The notes beneath the pieces were generated by a model, which saw only the letters and a program-made list of their open reading frames with translations, was not told where the DNA came from and made no database searches. Of a stretch of DNA of 64,000 nt, positions 57,442 to 64,000 are shown one piece after another; position 1 is the stretch's first letter, and every line of letters starts with the position of its first letter. Source of the stretch: Sphingomonadales bacterium (lineage in GTDB: Bacteria; Pseudomonadota; Alphaproteobacteria; Sphingomonadales; Sphingomonadaceae); contig JAIXPC010000013.1 in the NCBI GenBank assembly GCA_027486415.1, positions 124,001 through 188,000 on the forward strand, read 5' to 3'. Position numbers and translations under genes: made by a program.

Positions 57442-58832
57442 CGGCGGCGCTTGCCAGCCTGTGCGCCGCGCATCCGGGCGAAAGCGGCGTGCAGTTGCTG
57501 GATGATGGCCCGGCGGCGCTGGCGGTGCGGATCGCGCTGGTCCGCCGCGCCCGCATCAGCATCGACGTGCAATATTATATCTGGCGCGATGACGTGTCGG
57601 GCCGGCTGCTGCTGGCTGAACTGGCCGATGCCGCCGCGCGCGGGGTGAAGGTGCGGCTGCTGCTCGATGATTTCGGCTGCCCGCTGATCCCGCGCCAATT
57701 CCCCGATGTGCCGGGGCTGGAACTGCGCCTGTTCAACCCGGTGCGGCTGACATGGCCGCGCTGGCTGAACTGGCTGTTCGATTTCCCCCGCCTCAATCGC
57801 CGGATGCACAACAAGAGCCTGACGGTGGACGGCATCGCCACCATCATCGGCGGTCGCAACATCGGCGACGAGTATTTCGATCCCGGCCACCCCGGCCTGT
57901 CTGCCGATCTGGACGTCATCGCCATCGGCGAGGTCGCGGCCCGCATGACGGCGCATTTCGAAACCTATTGGCAGGCTGCCAGCCCCAGCCCCGCCCGGCC
58001 GGGGGCCACGCTGCCGGCGCCCGACGACAGTCCGGTGCGCGACGAGGCCCTTGCCGCCGCTGCCAGCCCGGCCATTGTCACCGCCATCGATGCCGCCGAT
58101 GATTTCACCTGGGCCCCGGTTCGCATCCTGTGCGATCCCCCCGGCAAGATCGCCGGCGACGTCGCGGAAACCGCGCTGCTGCTGCCGCAATTGCTAGCGG
58201 CGCTCGGCCCGGTGACGCGGCGGTTCCTGCTGGTATCGGCCTATTTCATCCCCACGCCGGCGGTCGCAGCCCTGTTGGGCGCGCTGACCGGGCAAGGGGT
58301 GCGCGTCGATGTGCTGACCAACAGCCTGTTGTCCAACAACGTGGCGCTGGTGCACGCCTGGTATGCGCCGTGGCGGCGCCGCCTGCTGGCGGTGGGTGTG
58401 CGGCTGTGGGAAATGCGCGGCGCACCGGGGGCGCAGGCGCGGTTCGGCCTGATCCCGCGCAGCCTCTTGGTGCGTCTGCGCCGGCCGCCGGCCCGCACCG
58501 CCTTCTTCCGCGCCAGCGCATCGGCCCTGCACGCAAAGACGCTGATCGCCGATGGCCGCTGGCTGTTCGTCGGATCGATGAACGTCGATGAACGCTCGCT
58601 CCACCTCAACACCGAAATGGGCTTCCTGATCGATTCCCCGCCGCTGGCCACACGGCTGGAAGAGGCGCTGTCGGCCAGCCTGCCGCGCTTTGCCTGGGCG
58701 CTGGAAACCCGCGATGGCCAGTTGGCCTGGCGCGGCGAGGATGGCCTGATCCAGCCCGAACCCGGCACGACGCCGTTCAAGCGGCTGGCCTTTCGCCTGA
58801 TCGGGCTGCTGCCGTTTGGCCATCTGTTTTGA
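57438..58832 (+). CDS. Cardiolipin synthase-type phospholipase D protein
   Basis: This 464-residue protein has two HKD catalytic motifs: H124-N-K126-x4-D131 followed by GGRNIGDEYF, and H365-A-K367-x4-D372 followed by GSMNVDERS. This pattern, without N-terminal membrane helices, matches the ClsB/ClsC-type cardiolipin synthases, which join phosphatidylglycerol with another phospholipid or glycerol donor. A phospholipase D or lipid-transphosphatidylation role cannot be excluded. The ATG overlaps the preceding EEP gene as ATGA. The 200-base AT-rich stretch after its stop leads the cold-shock gene. Confidence 0.9.
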   Translation: MTAALASLCAAHPGESGVQLLDDGPAALAVRIALVRRARISIDVQYYIWRDDVSGRLLLAELADAAARGVKVRLLLDDFGCPLIPRQFPDVPGLELRLFNPVRLTWPRWLNWLFDFPRLNRRMHNKSLTVDGIATIIGGRNIGDEYFDPGHPGLSADLDVIAIGEVAARMTAHFETYWQAASPSPARPGATLPAPDDSPVRDEALAAAASPAIVTAIDAADDFTWAPVRILCDPPGKIAGDVAETALLLPQLLAALGPVTRRFLLVSAYFIPTPAVAALLGALTGQGVRVDVLTNSLLSNNVALVHAWYAPWRRRLLAVGVRLWEMRGAPGAQARFGLIPRSLLVRLRRPPARTAFFRASASALHAKTLIADGRWLFVGSMNVDERSLHLNTEMGFLIDSPPLATRLEEALSASLPRFAWALETRDGQLAWRGEDGLIQPEPGTTPFKRLAFRLIGLLPFGHLF

Positions 58833-59032
58833 GCAGATGATATTGGCACGATAAAAGACAAAATTTGTTTTCTTTTGACTTATGGAAAAATAAGGCGCAC
58901 CTTGCACACGCTATCGTCGCCTGCGACGGAAATTGATGCCGATGAATCGGCGCTCTCTCCTTTCACAAGCTACCAGCTCCGTCCGTGCGTTTGCGGATGG
59001 ATCGATTTGTTTTCTTGAAAGGAAACAGCACC
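58833..59032 (+). promoter_or_regulatory. AT-rich 200-base leader of the cold-shock gene
   Basis: No gene is seen here. The stretch from about 58845 to 58900 is the most AT-rich part of this half of the window and carries TTGACT at 58875-58880. A short hairpin, CGTCGC-CT-GCGACG, lies at 58915-58928. A long 5' untranslated leader is typical of cold-shock genes, where it folds to control translation by temperature. The exact promoter could not be placed. Confidence 0.4.
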
Positions 59033-59239
59033 ATGATTACCGGAACCGTAAAATTCTTCAATATCGACAAGGGCTATGGCTTCATCACGCCGGAAACCGG
59101 CGGCACCGATGCCTTCGTCCACATCTCGGCCGTTGAACGCGCTGGCATGTCGACCCTGAACAAGGAACAGCGCGTGCGTTACGAACTGGAAACGGATCGT
59201 CGCGGCAAGACCTCGGCGGTCAACCTCGAAGCGCTCTGA
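59033..59239 (+). CDS. Cold-shock protein, CspA family
   Basis: This 68-residue OB-fold protein binds single-stranded RNA and DNA. It has the two RNA-binding motifs KGYGFI (residues 13-18) and FVHIS (28-32). An AAAGGA ribosome site precedes the ATG by about 8 bases, and a longer frame starting at 58985 lacks one. It is a monocistronic gene, with a long leader before it and a strong terminator after. Confidence 0.95.
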   Translation: MITGTVKFFNIDKGYGFITPETGGTDAFVHISAVERAGMSTLNKEQRVRYELETDRRGKTSAVNLEAL

Positions 59240-59246
59240 ACGATTG

Positions 59247-59290
59247 AACGGGGCGGGTGGCCAATGGGCCTGCCCGCCCCGTTTCTCCTT
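59247..59290 (+). terminator. Strong Rho-independent terminator after the cold-shock gene
   Basis: An 11-bp perfect stem AACGGGGCGGG/CCCGCCCCGTT with a 15-base loop is followed by TTCTCCTT. It starts 8 bases after the stop codon. Confidence 0.75.
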
Positions 59291-59340
59291 GCCATATCTG
59301 ATCGCATCCCGCTGCACCTTGGCGGGAGAGAAGGGCCGTC

Positions 59341-59523
59341 ATGCGCGTCACCAGCGAATTCTTCCAATCCCAGATCGATATCGCCGGCGGGATGGCTGCC
59401 AATGCCCCGCTCGCCAACCAGCGCGCCATGCATCTTCGCGCCCAGGCCGCCTGGCAGGCCCTTGCCGACAGGGATGCCGCCGCCCAGATCGAACGCGACA
59501 AGCGCGCAATCCCGGCGCGCTAG
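59341..59523 (+). CDS. 60-residue protein of unknown function
   Basis: This short protein is Ala/Gln/Arg-rich, with an MRVTSEFF start and a helical, charged C-terminal half ending in IPAR. It has no signal peptide or membrane segment. A GAGAGAAGGG site lies 6 bases before the ATG and the codon use matches the neighbours, so it is likely translated. It lies between the cold-shock terminator and the TPR gene. No family was recognised. Confidence 0.6.
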   Translation: MRVTSEFFQSQIDIAGGMAANAPLANQRAMHLRAQAAWQALADRDAAAQIERDKRAIPAR

Positions 59524-59745
59524 CCGCCGTTGAGGCGGGCCACGGCTTCTGGCACACTCGTCGCGATTGCAGCGGTGGGGGCGGCCATGAAGTTTGCATC
59601 AAGAGGCCTTGCAAGGGGTGCCGTGATGGCGCTCGCTGCCGGGCTGGTCTCTGCCGACAGCCTGCCCGATGGCGGCTTTTCTCCCACGCTGCTCGCCGCG
59701 CTCGATCCCGTTCGCGCTGCCCAGGATGCCTGCGGCCGCGTGGCG

Positions 59746-61362
59746 ATGAACCCCGTGCGCGCGCTGCTCGCGGCTGCGGCCATCGCGGCGCCGATGTCTG
59801 CCACCGGCGACGTGCCGCTTTACGCCGATCTCACCCGTTCGGCCTTTCCGCTTTCCACCCGCCATCCCGATGCCCGGCGCTGGTTCTCCCAGGGCCTGAT
59901 GCTCACCTATGGCTTCAACCACGCCGGGGCAGTCGCCTCGTTCCGGCGGGCGCAGCGCATCGATCCGTCCTGCGCGCTGTGCTGGTGGGGGGAGGCGATG
60001 GCGCTTGGCCCCAACATCAATGCGCCGATGGATGGCCGCGACCGGCCGGCGGCACTGGCGGCGCTGGATCGCGCGCTGGCCCTGAAAGACAGCGCATCGC
60101 CGCTGGAACGCGCCCTGATCGAGGCGCTCGCCGCCCGCTATTCACGCGATGAAGGCGCGGACCGCGCGGCACTGGATGCCGCCTATGCCGATGCCATGCT
60201 GGCCGTCGCCGCGCGCTTCCCGGCCGATGACGATGTCGCCGTGCTGACGGCCGAAGCCGTGATGGACACCTCGCCCTGGAATTACTGGCTGCCCGACGGC
60301 AGGCCGGTGGGCAAATCGGCCGAGGCCGTGCGCCTGCTGGAGCGCGTGTTGGCGCGCAATGCCGGCCACGTGCAGGCGGCGCATCTCTATGTCCACATGA
60401 TGGAATTGCCCGATCCGGCGCGGGCGGAGGCGGCGGCGGATCGCATGGCAAGGTCCCGGCCTGCCAGCGCCGGCCACCTTGTCCACATGCCGTCGCACAT
60501 CTGGCACCGGCGCGGGCGCTATCGCCAGTCCATCGCCGTCAACATCGCGGCGGCGCGGGCGGACGAGGCATGGATTGCCGCCACGGGCGACAAGGGGATG
60601 CTGCGCTATGGCTATTACCCGCACAACATCCATTTCATCGTCACCTCCGCGATGATGGCCGGCGATGTGAAGACCGCGCTCGCCGAAGCCCGGCGGCTGG
60701 GCAGCCTGCTCGATCTCGAAACCTCCGCCAGCCTGGGCACCGCGCAGGCGGTGGATGCCGCGCCCTTCCAGGCGATGGCGATGGCAGGAACACCGGCGGA
60801 AATCCTCGCCATGAACCCGCCGGATGCGCGGCTGCCGCTGGCGGTGGCCATGCATCATTTCGCCCGCGCCGTGGCCTTTGCTGGCCTGAACGACCGGCCG
60901 CGTTTCGATACCGAATTGCAGGCGTTGGCGACGCAAAAGCATCATCCCGCCGCCGCCATGCTGGTTGAACAGGCCGTGCCGCTGCCCGATCTGATCGCGC
61001 TTGCCGATCACGTGGCGCTCGGCCGCTGGGCGATGGCGCGCGGGCAGGCGGCCGCGGCCATCCCGCATTTTCGCGCGGCTGCTGCCATCGAGGCGACCAT
61101 CCCCTACATGGAGCCGAGCTATTGGCATTACCCGGTCAACCAGTCGCTGGGCGCTGCCCTGATGCTGGCCGGCGATGCCGCCGCCGCCGCGCAGGCCTTC
61201 CGCGCTGCGCTGGTGCAGACGCCGGGCAATGGCTGGGCGCTCTATGGCCTCTCGCAAAGCGAAGCCGCTGCCGGCCACAAGGCCGAAGCCGCCGCCGCCG
61301 CCAGGGCCTTCCGCGCCGCCTGGGCCGGCGACCCGCGCTGGCTGACGCTGGCGCGGCTGTAG
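59746..61362 (+). CDS. Exported tetratricopeptide-type repeat protein
   Basis: This 538-residue helical protein carries several TPR-like repeats. Near the start it has RRWFSQGLMLTYGFNHAGA, then CALCWWGEAMALGPNIN, and later LVHMPSHIWHRRGRY, segments that recur in a family of uncharacterised TPR proteins. The ATG at 59746 gives an Ala-rich signal peptide directly before the first repeat block. An in-frame ATG at 59588 also gives a hydrophobic N-terminus and a better G-rich ribosome site, so the start is uncertain by 53 residues. It probably acts as an exported scaffold. No enzyme motif is visible. Confidence 0.8.
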   Translation: MNPVRALLAAAAIAAPMSATGDVPLYADLTRSAFPLSTRHPDARRWFSQGLMLTYGFNHAGAVASFRRAQRIDPSCALCWWGEAMALGPNINAPMDGRDRPAALAALDRALALKDSASPLERALIEALAARYSRDEGADRAALDAAYADAMLAVAARFPADDDVAVLTAEAVMDTSPWNYWLPDGRPVGKSAEAVRLLERVLARNAGHVQAAHLYVHMMELPDPARAEAAADRMARSRPASAGHLVHMPSHIWHRRGRYRQSIAVNIAAARADEAWIAATGDKGMLRYGYYPHNIHFIVTSAMMAGDVKTALAEARRLGSLLDLETSASLGTAQAVDAAPFQAMAMAGTPAEILAMNPPDARLPLAVAMHHFARAVAFAGLNDRPRFDTELQALATQKHHPAAAMLVEQAVPLPDLIALADHVALGRWAMARGQAAAAIPHFRAAAAIEATIPYMEPSYWHYPVNQSLGAALMLAGDAAAAAQAFRAALVQTPGNGWALYGLSQSEAAAGHKAEAAAAARAFRAAWAGDPRWLTLARL

Positions 61363-61406
61363 AGCCAGATGGTTGCCAGCCGTCACGCAATGGCGATTGT
61401 CTATTG

Positions 61407-61439
61407 TATCGGCCGTTTTTCTCATCCGTTCGGCCGATA
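61407..61439. repeat. Inverted repeat upstream of the PEP-CTERM gene
   Basis: TATCGGCCG and CGGCCGATA form a perfect 9-bp inverted repeat with a 15-base spacer that contains five T. It sits 56 bases before the ATG. It may be an operator or a terminator-like hairpin for the TPR gene. The surroundings (61363-61494) hold no gene. Confidence 0.35.
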
Positions 61440-61494
61440 GTCTCACGGCCTGCCGCGCGACTAACATTGCGCTGTCAATCGGACGGGGGATCTC

Positions 61495-62376
61495 ATGAAA
61501 CTTTATGCCTTGCCAGCGGCCGCACTGATGACTGCTGTCATTTTCGCCGCACCGGCACATGCCCAGCGTGTCTCTGCCGAGGCCTATATCAGGACACCGG
61601 GCTGTACGGTCAGTGTTTGCAGCAGCCTCCACGTGGTGCGCGAATATGACACTAATTCGACCTTGACCTATCTGAATGGCACCGGCCCAGTTGCCACCCC
61701 GGGGGTCACGCCGCGTGCGGAGGTCAATCGCACCAGCAGCATTTCTTCGGCGCGCAGCTACGCTGATCTCACCAGCGGCAAGATGGGCCTGGTTGCCGCG
61801 ACGAGCGCGGGGGGATTTGCCGAAGGTCGCGCGAGCTGGAATGATCGCGTGACGTTCACCGTGGCTGGCGCCAATGCCAGCACCCTCACTCGCGTGAAGG
61901 CAAAGGCATCTCTGCACGCTGCATCGATGATGAATGCAGGGATCGGCTATCGCTTCGCCGATGCGGCGTTCTCAGCAAACAGCAGCTTTGACAGCGGCTT
62001 TTCGATGTTCATGCGCAGCCTGACCGATGTCTATTACGCGGAAAATCGCCCTGGCAACAGGGCATTCAGCAGCTGGGTCGATGGGGATACGCGCCACTTC
62101 GAATGGGAATTCGATATTCTCGGCGCATCGGCCTTTTACATCGTCGAAGGTAGTTTGTTCGGGCAGGCGTGGGATGGCGGCAGCACCGACTTGATCAATA
62201 CCGCTCGCGTCTCCCTTGTGCTGCCACAGGGCGTATCGTTCACATCCGGGTCGGGCGATTTCTTGACTGCCGTGGGCGGCGTCCCGGAGCCTGATACGTG
62301 GGCAATGCTGATCGCCGGATTTGGGTTGGTCGGTGCGGTGTCGCGCCGCCGCCATGGCAAAACGGTGGCGGCCTGA
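61495..62376 (+). CDS. PEP-CTERM surface protein
   Basis: This 293-residue protein has a signal peptide (to about residue 23, AHAQ), a beta-rich body with many Ser, Thr and Asn and a Cys pair near residue 36, and a C-terminal sorting signal VPEPDTWAMLIAGFG followed by a short hydrophobic stretch and Arg-rich tail. The PEPxxWAM form is the variant common in Sphingomonadales. The exosortase that would process it is not in the window. The protein is probably attached to or released from the outer surface and may contribute to extracellular matrix. Confidence 0.9.
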   Translation: MKLYALPAAALMTAVIFAAPAHAQRVSAEAYIRTPGCTVSVCSSLHVVREYDTNSTLTYLNGTGPVATPGVTPRAEVNRTSSISSARSYADLTSGKMGLVAATSAGGFAEGRASWNDRVTFTVAGANASTLTRVKAKASLHAASMMNAGIGYRFADAAFSANSSFDSGFSMFMRSLTDVYYAENRPGNRAFSSWVDGDTRHFEWEFDILGASAFYIVEGSLFGQAWDGGSTDLINTARVSLVLPQGVSFTSGSGDFLTAVGGVPEPDTWAMLIAGFGLVGAVSRRRHGKTVAA

Positions 62377-62391
62377 CCTGCAAACAAAAAA

Positions 62392-62421
62392 CACTGCCGG
62401 TGCTGCCCAGCACCGGCAGTG
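62392..62421 (-). terminator. 13-bp perfect hairpin with a T-run on the minus strand only
   Basis: CACTGCCGGTGCT and AGCACCGGCAGTG form a perfect stem with a GCCC loop, 16 bases after the PEP-CTERM stop. On the plus strand the run of A is in front and no T-run follows. On the minus strand the stem is followed by TTTTTTGTTTG, so as a terminator it would end leftward transcription. It may act in both directions. Confidence 0.5.
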
Positions 62422-62512
62422 GACTGCACGTCGGTTCCCGAAGCACGACCCGCGTTTGTGGCGTGCAAGAAGGGATGTTGCAAAACCGATAGGGTTTCGT
62501 AAAAAAATCCTG

Positions 62513-62767
62513 GTGACATCCGAGCTTCTATCGGTTGGGGATTTGTCGGCACCTGCGCCCCCCCTCTTGCGCCAGCGCCTCCTCGTCAATGGCGCTGTTT
62601 CGTGGATGTTCACGGCTGCAGGCAATACCGCAACCTATTTCGCCTATCGCAATCTCGCACCGGCGGCCGTACTCGACGGGTGGGGCCTGTTCATCCTGCT
62701 GCTGCTGATGTGGTTCGGCTTTTTGATCGTGTCGGGATGGTTACGTCCGTCTCCCGCCCCGGCATAA
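62513..62767 (+). pseudogene. N-terminal sensor fragment of the histidine kinase, cut by in-frame TAA
   Basis: The 84 codons from a GTG at 62513 encode a basic LLRQRLLVNG lead and two membrane segments (about residues 26-45 and 52-72), ending SGWLRPSPAPA before TAA at 62765-62767. The same frame continues with no shift into a further membrane segment and the kinase. This layout is what a multi-helix sensor domain of such kinases looks like when interrupted. The GTG has no convincing ribosome site, so the true start is uncertain. It may be a nonsense mutation, a sequencing error, or a genuine split. Confidence 0.5.
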
Positions 62768-62797
62768 AGGCTCGAATTTCACCGCGCTGTCATCGAG

Positions 62798-63814
62798 ATG
62801 TGGACGTGGGCCGGGGTGCTGGGAGTTGTCTGGTTGCTGCTGCCCCACGGCACGGTGGAACTCCAGCTTGTGACCCTGCTCTTCGTGGCCTGTTATGCAG
62901 GCACGACAGTCCTGTCGTCTGCTGACGCGCCCGCAACGCTCGTCCCCCGGATCTTGCTGGTGCTTGGCTCGCTGATCACGGTGACCATCACCGAGCAGCT
63001 TCCCTATTGGCCGGCCGTTGCCGGGTTTCTGGCGTTGTTTGCCCTGTCGCTCTATGCGCTGGCGCGCCTGATCCAGCGCAATCTGGCCAGCCTTGCCGAT
63101 GCTCGCGCCAATGCCGAATGGGCGCTGGCCAGCCGGACGCAATTCCTGGCGGCAGCGTCACACGATCTTGGTCAACCACTGCACTCGGCGCGGCTGTTCC
63201 TCGATCAGTCTGTCCGCAGTACCGATGCCCAGGTTCGCGCCCGTTCGCTGGAACGCGTCGGCACAGCCTTGGCGGCAATGGAACGCATGCTGCATTCCAT
63301 GCTTGATCATCTTCGCCTTGATGCCGGTGCCATTCAACCGCGGGTTTCGGTCGTCGAGGTCAACGATGTCATTGCCACCCTTGTCGCGCAGTTCGAACCC
63401 GTGGCGCGGCTGGCATCGATCCGGCTGCATGCGGTTCCCACCCGCAGCGTTGTCGCCGTTGATCGCCAGCTGTTCGAGCGCGCCGTTGGCAATCTTGTTG
63501 ACAATGCGTTGCGCCATAGTGGCGCCAGTCGCGTCCTGATCGGTCTGCGCCGGCGCGGCGACCAGGCGCGCATCTGGGTGATCGACGATGGCCGTGGCAT
63601 CGGCGGCGCTGATCCGGGCCAACTGTTCCAGATCTTCGAGCAGGCCAGCGCGCAGCCTGGGCCGCCATCCCAGGGATTCGGCATCGGCCTGGCTTCGGCG
63701 CGACGCATCATGCGCCTGATGGGCGGCAATGCCGGTGTTCAGCCCGATGTGCGGCGCGGAGCTGCTTTTTTCATCGACGTGCCGTGCGTGGCTCGCACGA
63801 TTGAGGATGTATGA
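62798..63814 (+). CDS. Sensor histidine kinase (HDLGQPLHS type), N-terminally shortened
   Basis: This 338-residue kinase has three hydrophobic segments at its N-terminus, a coiled segment, the phosphorylated His H122 in SHDLGQPLHS, an N-box NLVDNALRHSG, and the ATP-binding DDGRGIGG and GFGIGLAS loops. It lacks the first half of its sensor domain, which lies just upstream in the same frame behind a TAA. Translation from this ATG has only a weak GAG site. Its stop overlaps the response regulator as ATGA. It may still signal with the remaining helices, or may be inactive. Confidence 0.8.
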   Translation: MWTWAGVLGVVWLLLPHGTVELQLVTLLFVACYAGTTVLSSADAPATLVPRILLVLGSLITVTITEQLPYWPAVAGFLALFALSLYALARLIQRNLASLADARANAEWALASRTQFLAAASHDLGQPLHSARLFLDQSVRSTDAQVRARSLERVGTALAAMERMLHSMLDHLRLDAGAIQPRVSVVEVNDVIATLVAQFEPVARLASIRLHAVPTRSVVAVDRQLFERAVGNLVDNALRHSGASRVLIGLRRRGDQARIWVIDDGRGIGGADPGQLFQIFEQASAQPGPPSQGFGIGLASARRIMRLMGGNAGVQPDVRRGAAFFIDVPCVARTIEDV

Positions 63815-64000
63815 CAGGTTCGGTTCGCACCTGCCTTGTTGCAGATGATCATGCGCTGATGCGAAATGCCCTTGCCGATCTGCTGCGGATGCTCTGGGCG
63901 GATGCGGAGGTGCAGACCGCGCATGATTTCATGCGGGCTGGGGCCATCGCTGCCGAACTGCAGCCGGATCTGATCCTCTGTGATCTGGGCATGCCCGGTG
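63811..64000 (+). CDS. Response regulator, cut by the window end
   Basis: The first 63 residues form a receiver domain start with the acidic pair D12-D13 in VADDH and the phospho-acceptor D58 in LILCDLGMPG. The DDH and CDLGMPG wording is typical of LuxR/NarL-type regulators, but the output domain is beyond the window. It overlaps the kinase stop by 4 bases and is surely its partner. Confidence 0.9.
   Translation, partial: MTGSVRTCLVADDHALMRNALADLLRMLWADAEVQTAHDFMRAGAIAAELQPDLILCDLGMPG

Overview
The window is about 64 kb of very GC-rich bacterial DNA, probably chromosomal, with dense, short-spaced and often ATGA/TGATG-overlapping genes. The gene content points to an alphaproteobacterium of the order Sphingomonadales. 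The evidence is a PEPxxWA-type PEP-CTERM surface protein, a TonB-dependent receptor followed by secreted peptidases, a fused indolepyruvate oxidoreductase, many acyl-CoA dehydrogenases, a small cold-shock protein and a REP-like CCCCGGA-TCCGGGG palindrome. This placement is an inference from gene content, not from a marker gene. No tRNA, rRNA, insertion sequence, phage gene or CRISPR array was seen.

Layout. 1-9.9 kb: the 3' part of a giant autotransporter whose passenger is built from about 41 glycine-rich modules. 9.9-15.3 kb (minus): a CzcCBA-type heavy-metal RND efflux operon (adaptor, pump, outer-membrane channel). 15.3-16.8 kb (minus): a secreted beta-lactamase-fold hydrolase. 16.9-27.1 kb: a secreted proteolysis and uptake region with an M1 metallopeptidase, its small partner, a TonB-dependent receptor, an M20-type amidohydrolase and a metzincin-type protease. 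27.2-28.5 kb: a cysteine dioxygenase-like cupin and a P-loop kinase. 28.6-45.3 kb: a CoA-thioester catabolic region with four acyl-CoA dehydrogenases (one a tandem fusion), two thiolases, two CaiB/BaiF CoA-transferases, a hot-dog hydratase and an enoyl-CoA hydratase. Interleaved with it are serine dehydratase, an alpha-galactosidase and small membrane proteins. 45.4-53.2 kb: a glycosyltransferase, an MgtC/DUF4010 membrane protein, a membrane-fused spermidine-synthase-like protein, then pyrB, a dihydroorotase homologue lacking its metal ligands, and a Sel1/SPOR envelope protein. 53.2-58.8 kb: a fused indolepyruvate ferredoxin oxidoreductase diverging from an EEP-family nuclease/phosphatase plus cardiolipin-synthase pair. 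58.8-64 kb: cold-shock protein, a 60-residue unknown protein, a TPR lipoprotein-like or exported protein, a PEP-CTERM protein, and a histidine kinase/response-regulator pair whose kinase sensor domain is split by an in-frame TAA.

How the genes work together. The 28.6-45.3 kb region looks like beta-oxidation-style breakdown of one or more unusual acids: CoA transfer, alpha-beta dehydrogenation, hydration, thiolysis. No CoA ligase and no 3-hydroxyacyl-CoA dehydrogenase lie within the window, so the pathway must be completed elsewhere. Three of the four dehydrogenases lack the usual C-terminal catalytic glutamate and carry a helix-G glutamate instead, as isovaleryl- and long-chain acyl-CoA dehydrogenases do. 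One is a fused enzyme resembling the steroid-type FadE34 arrangement. Together these suggest branched or ring-derived substrates.

The most unusual items are the autotransporter repeat array, the fused dehydrogenase with a 15-bp minisatellite, the CoA-transferase/hydratase pair, the interrupted sensor kinase, and a structured intergenic stretch near 35.6 kb that may encode a small RNA.
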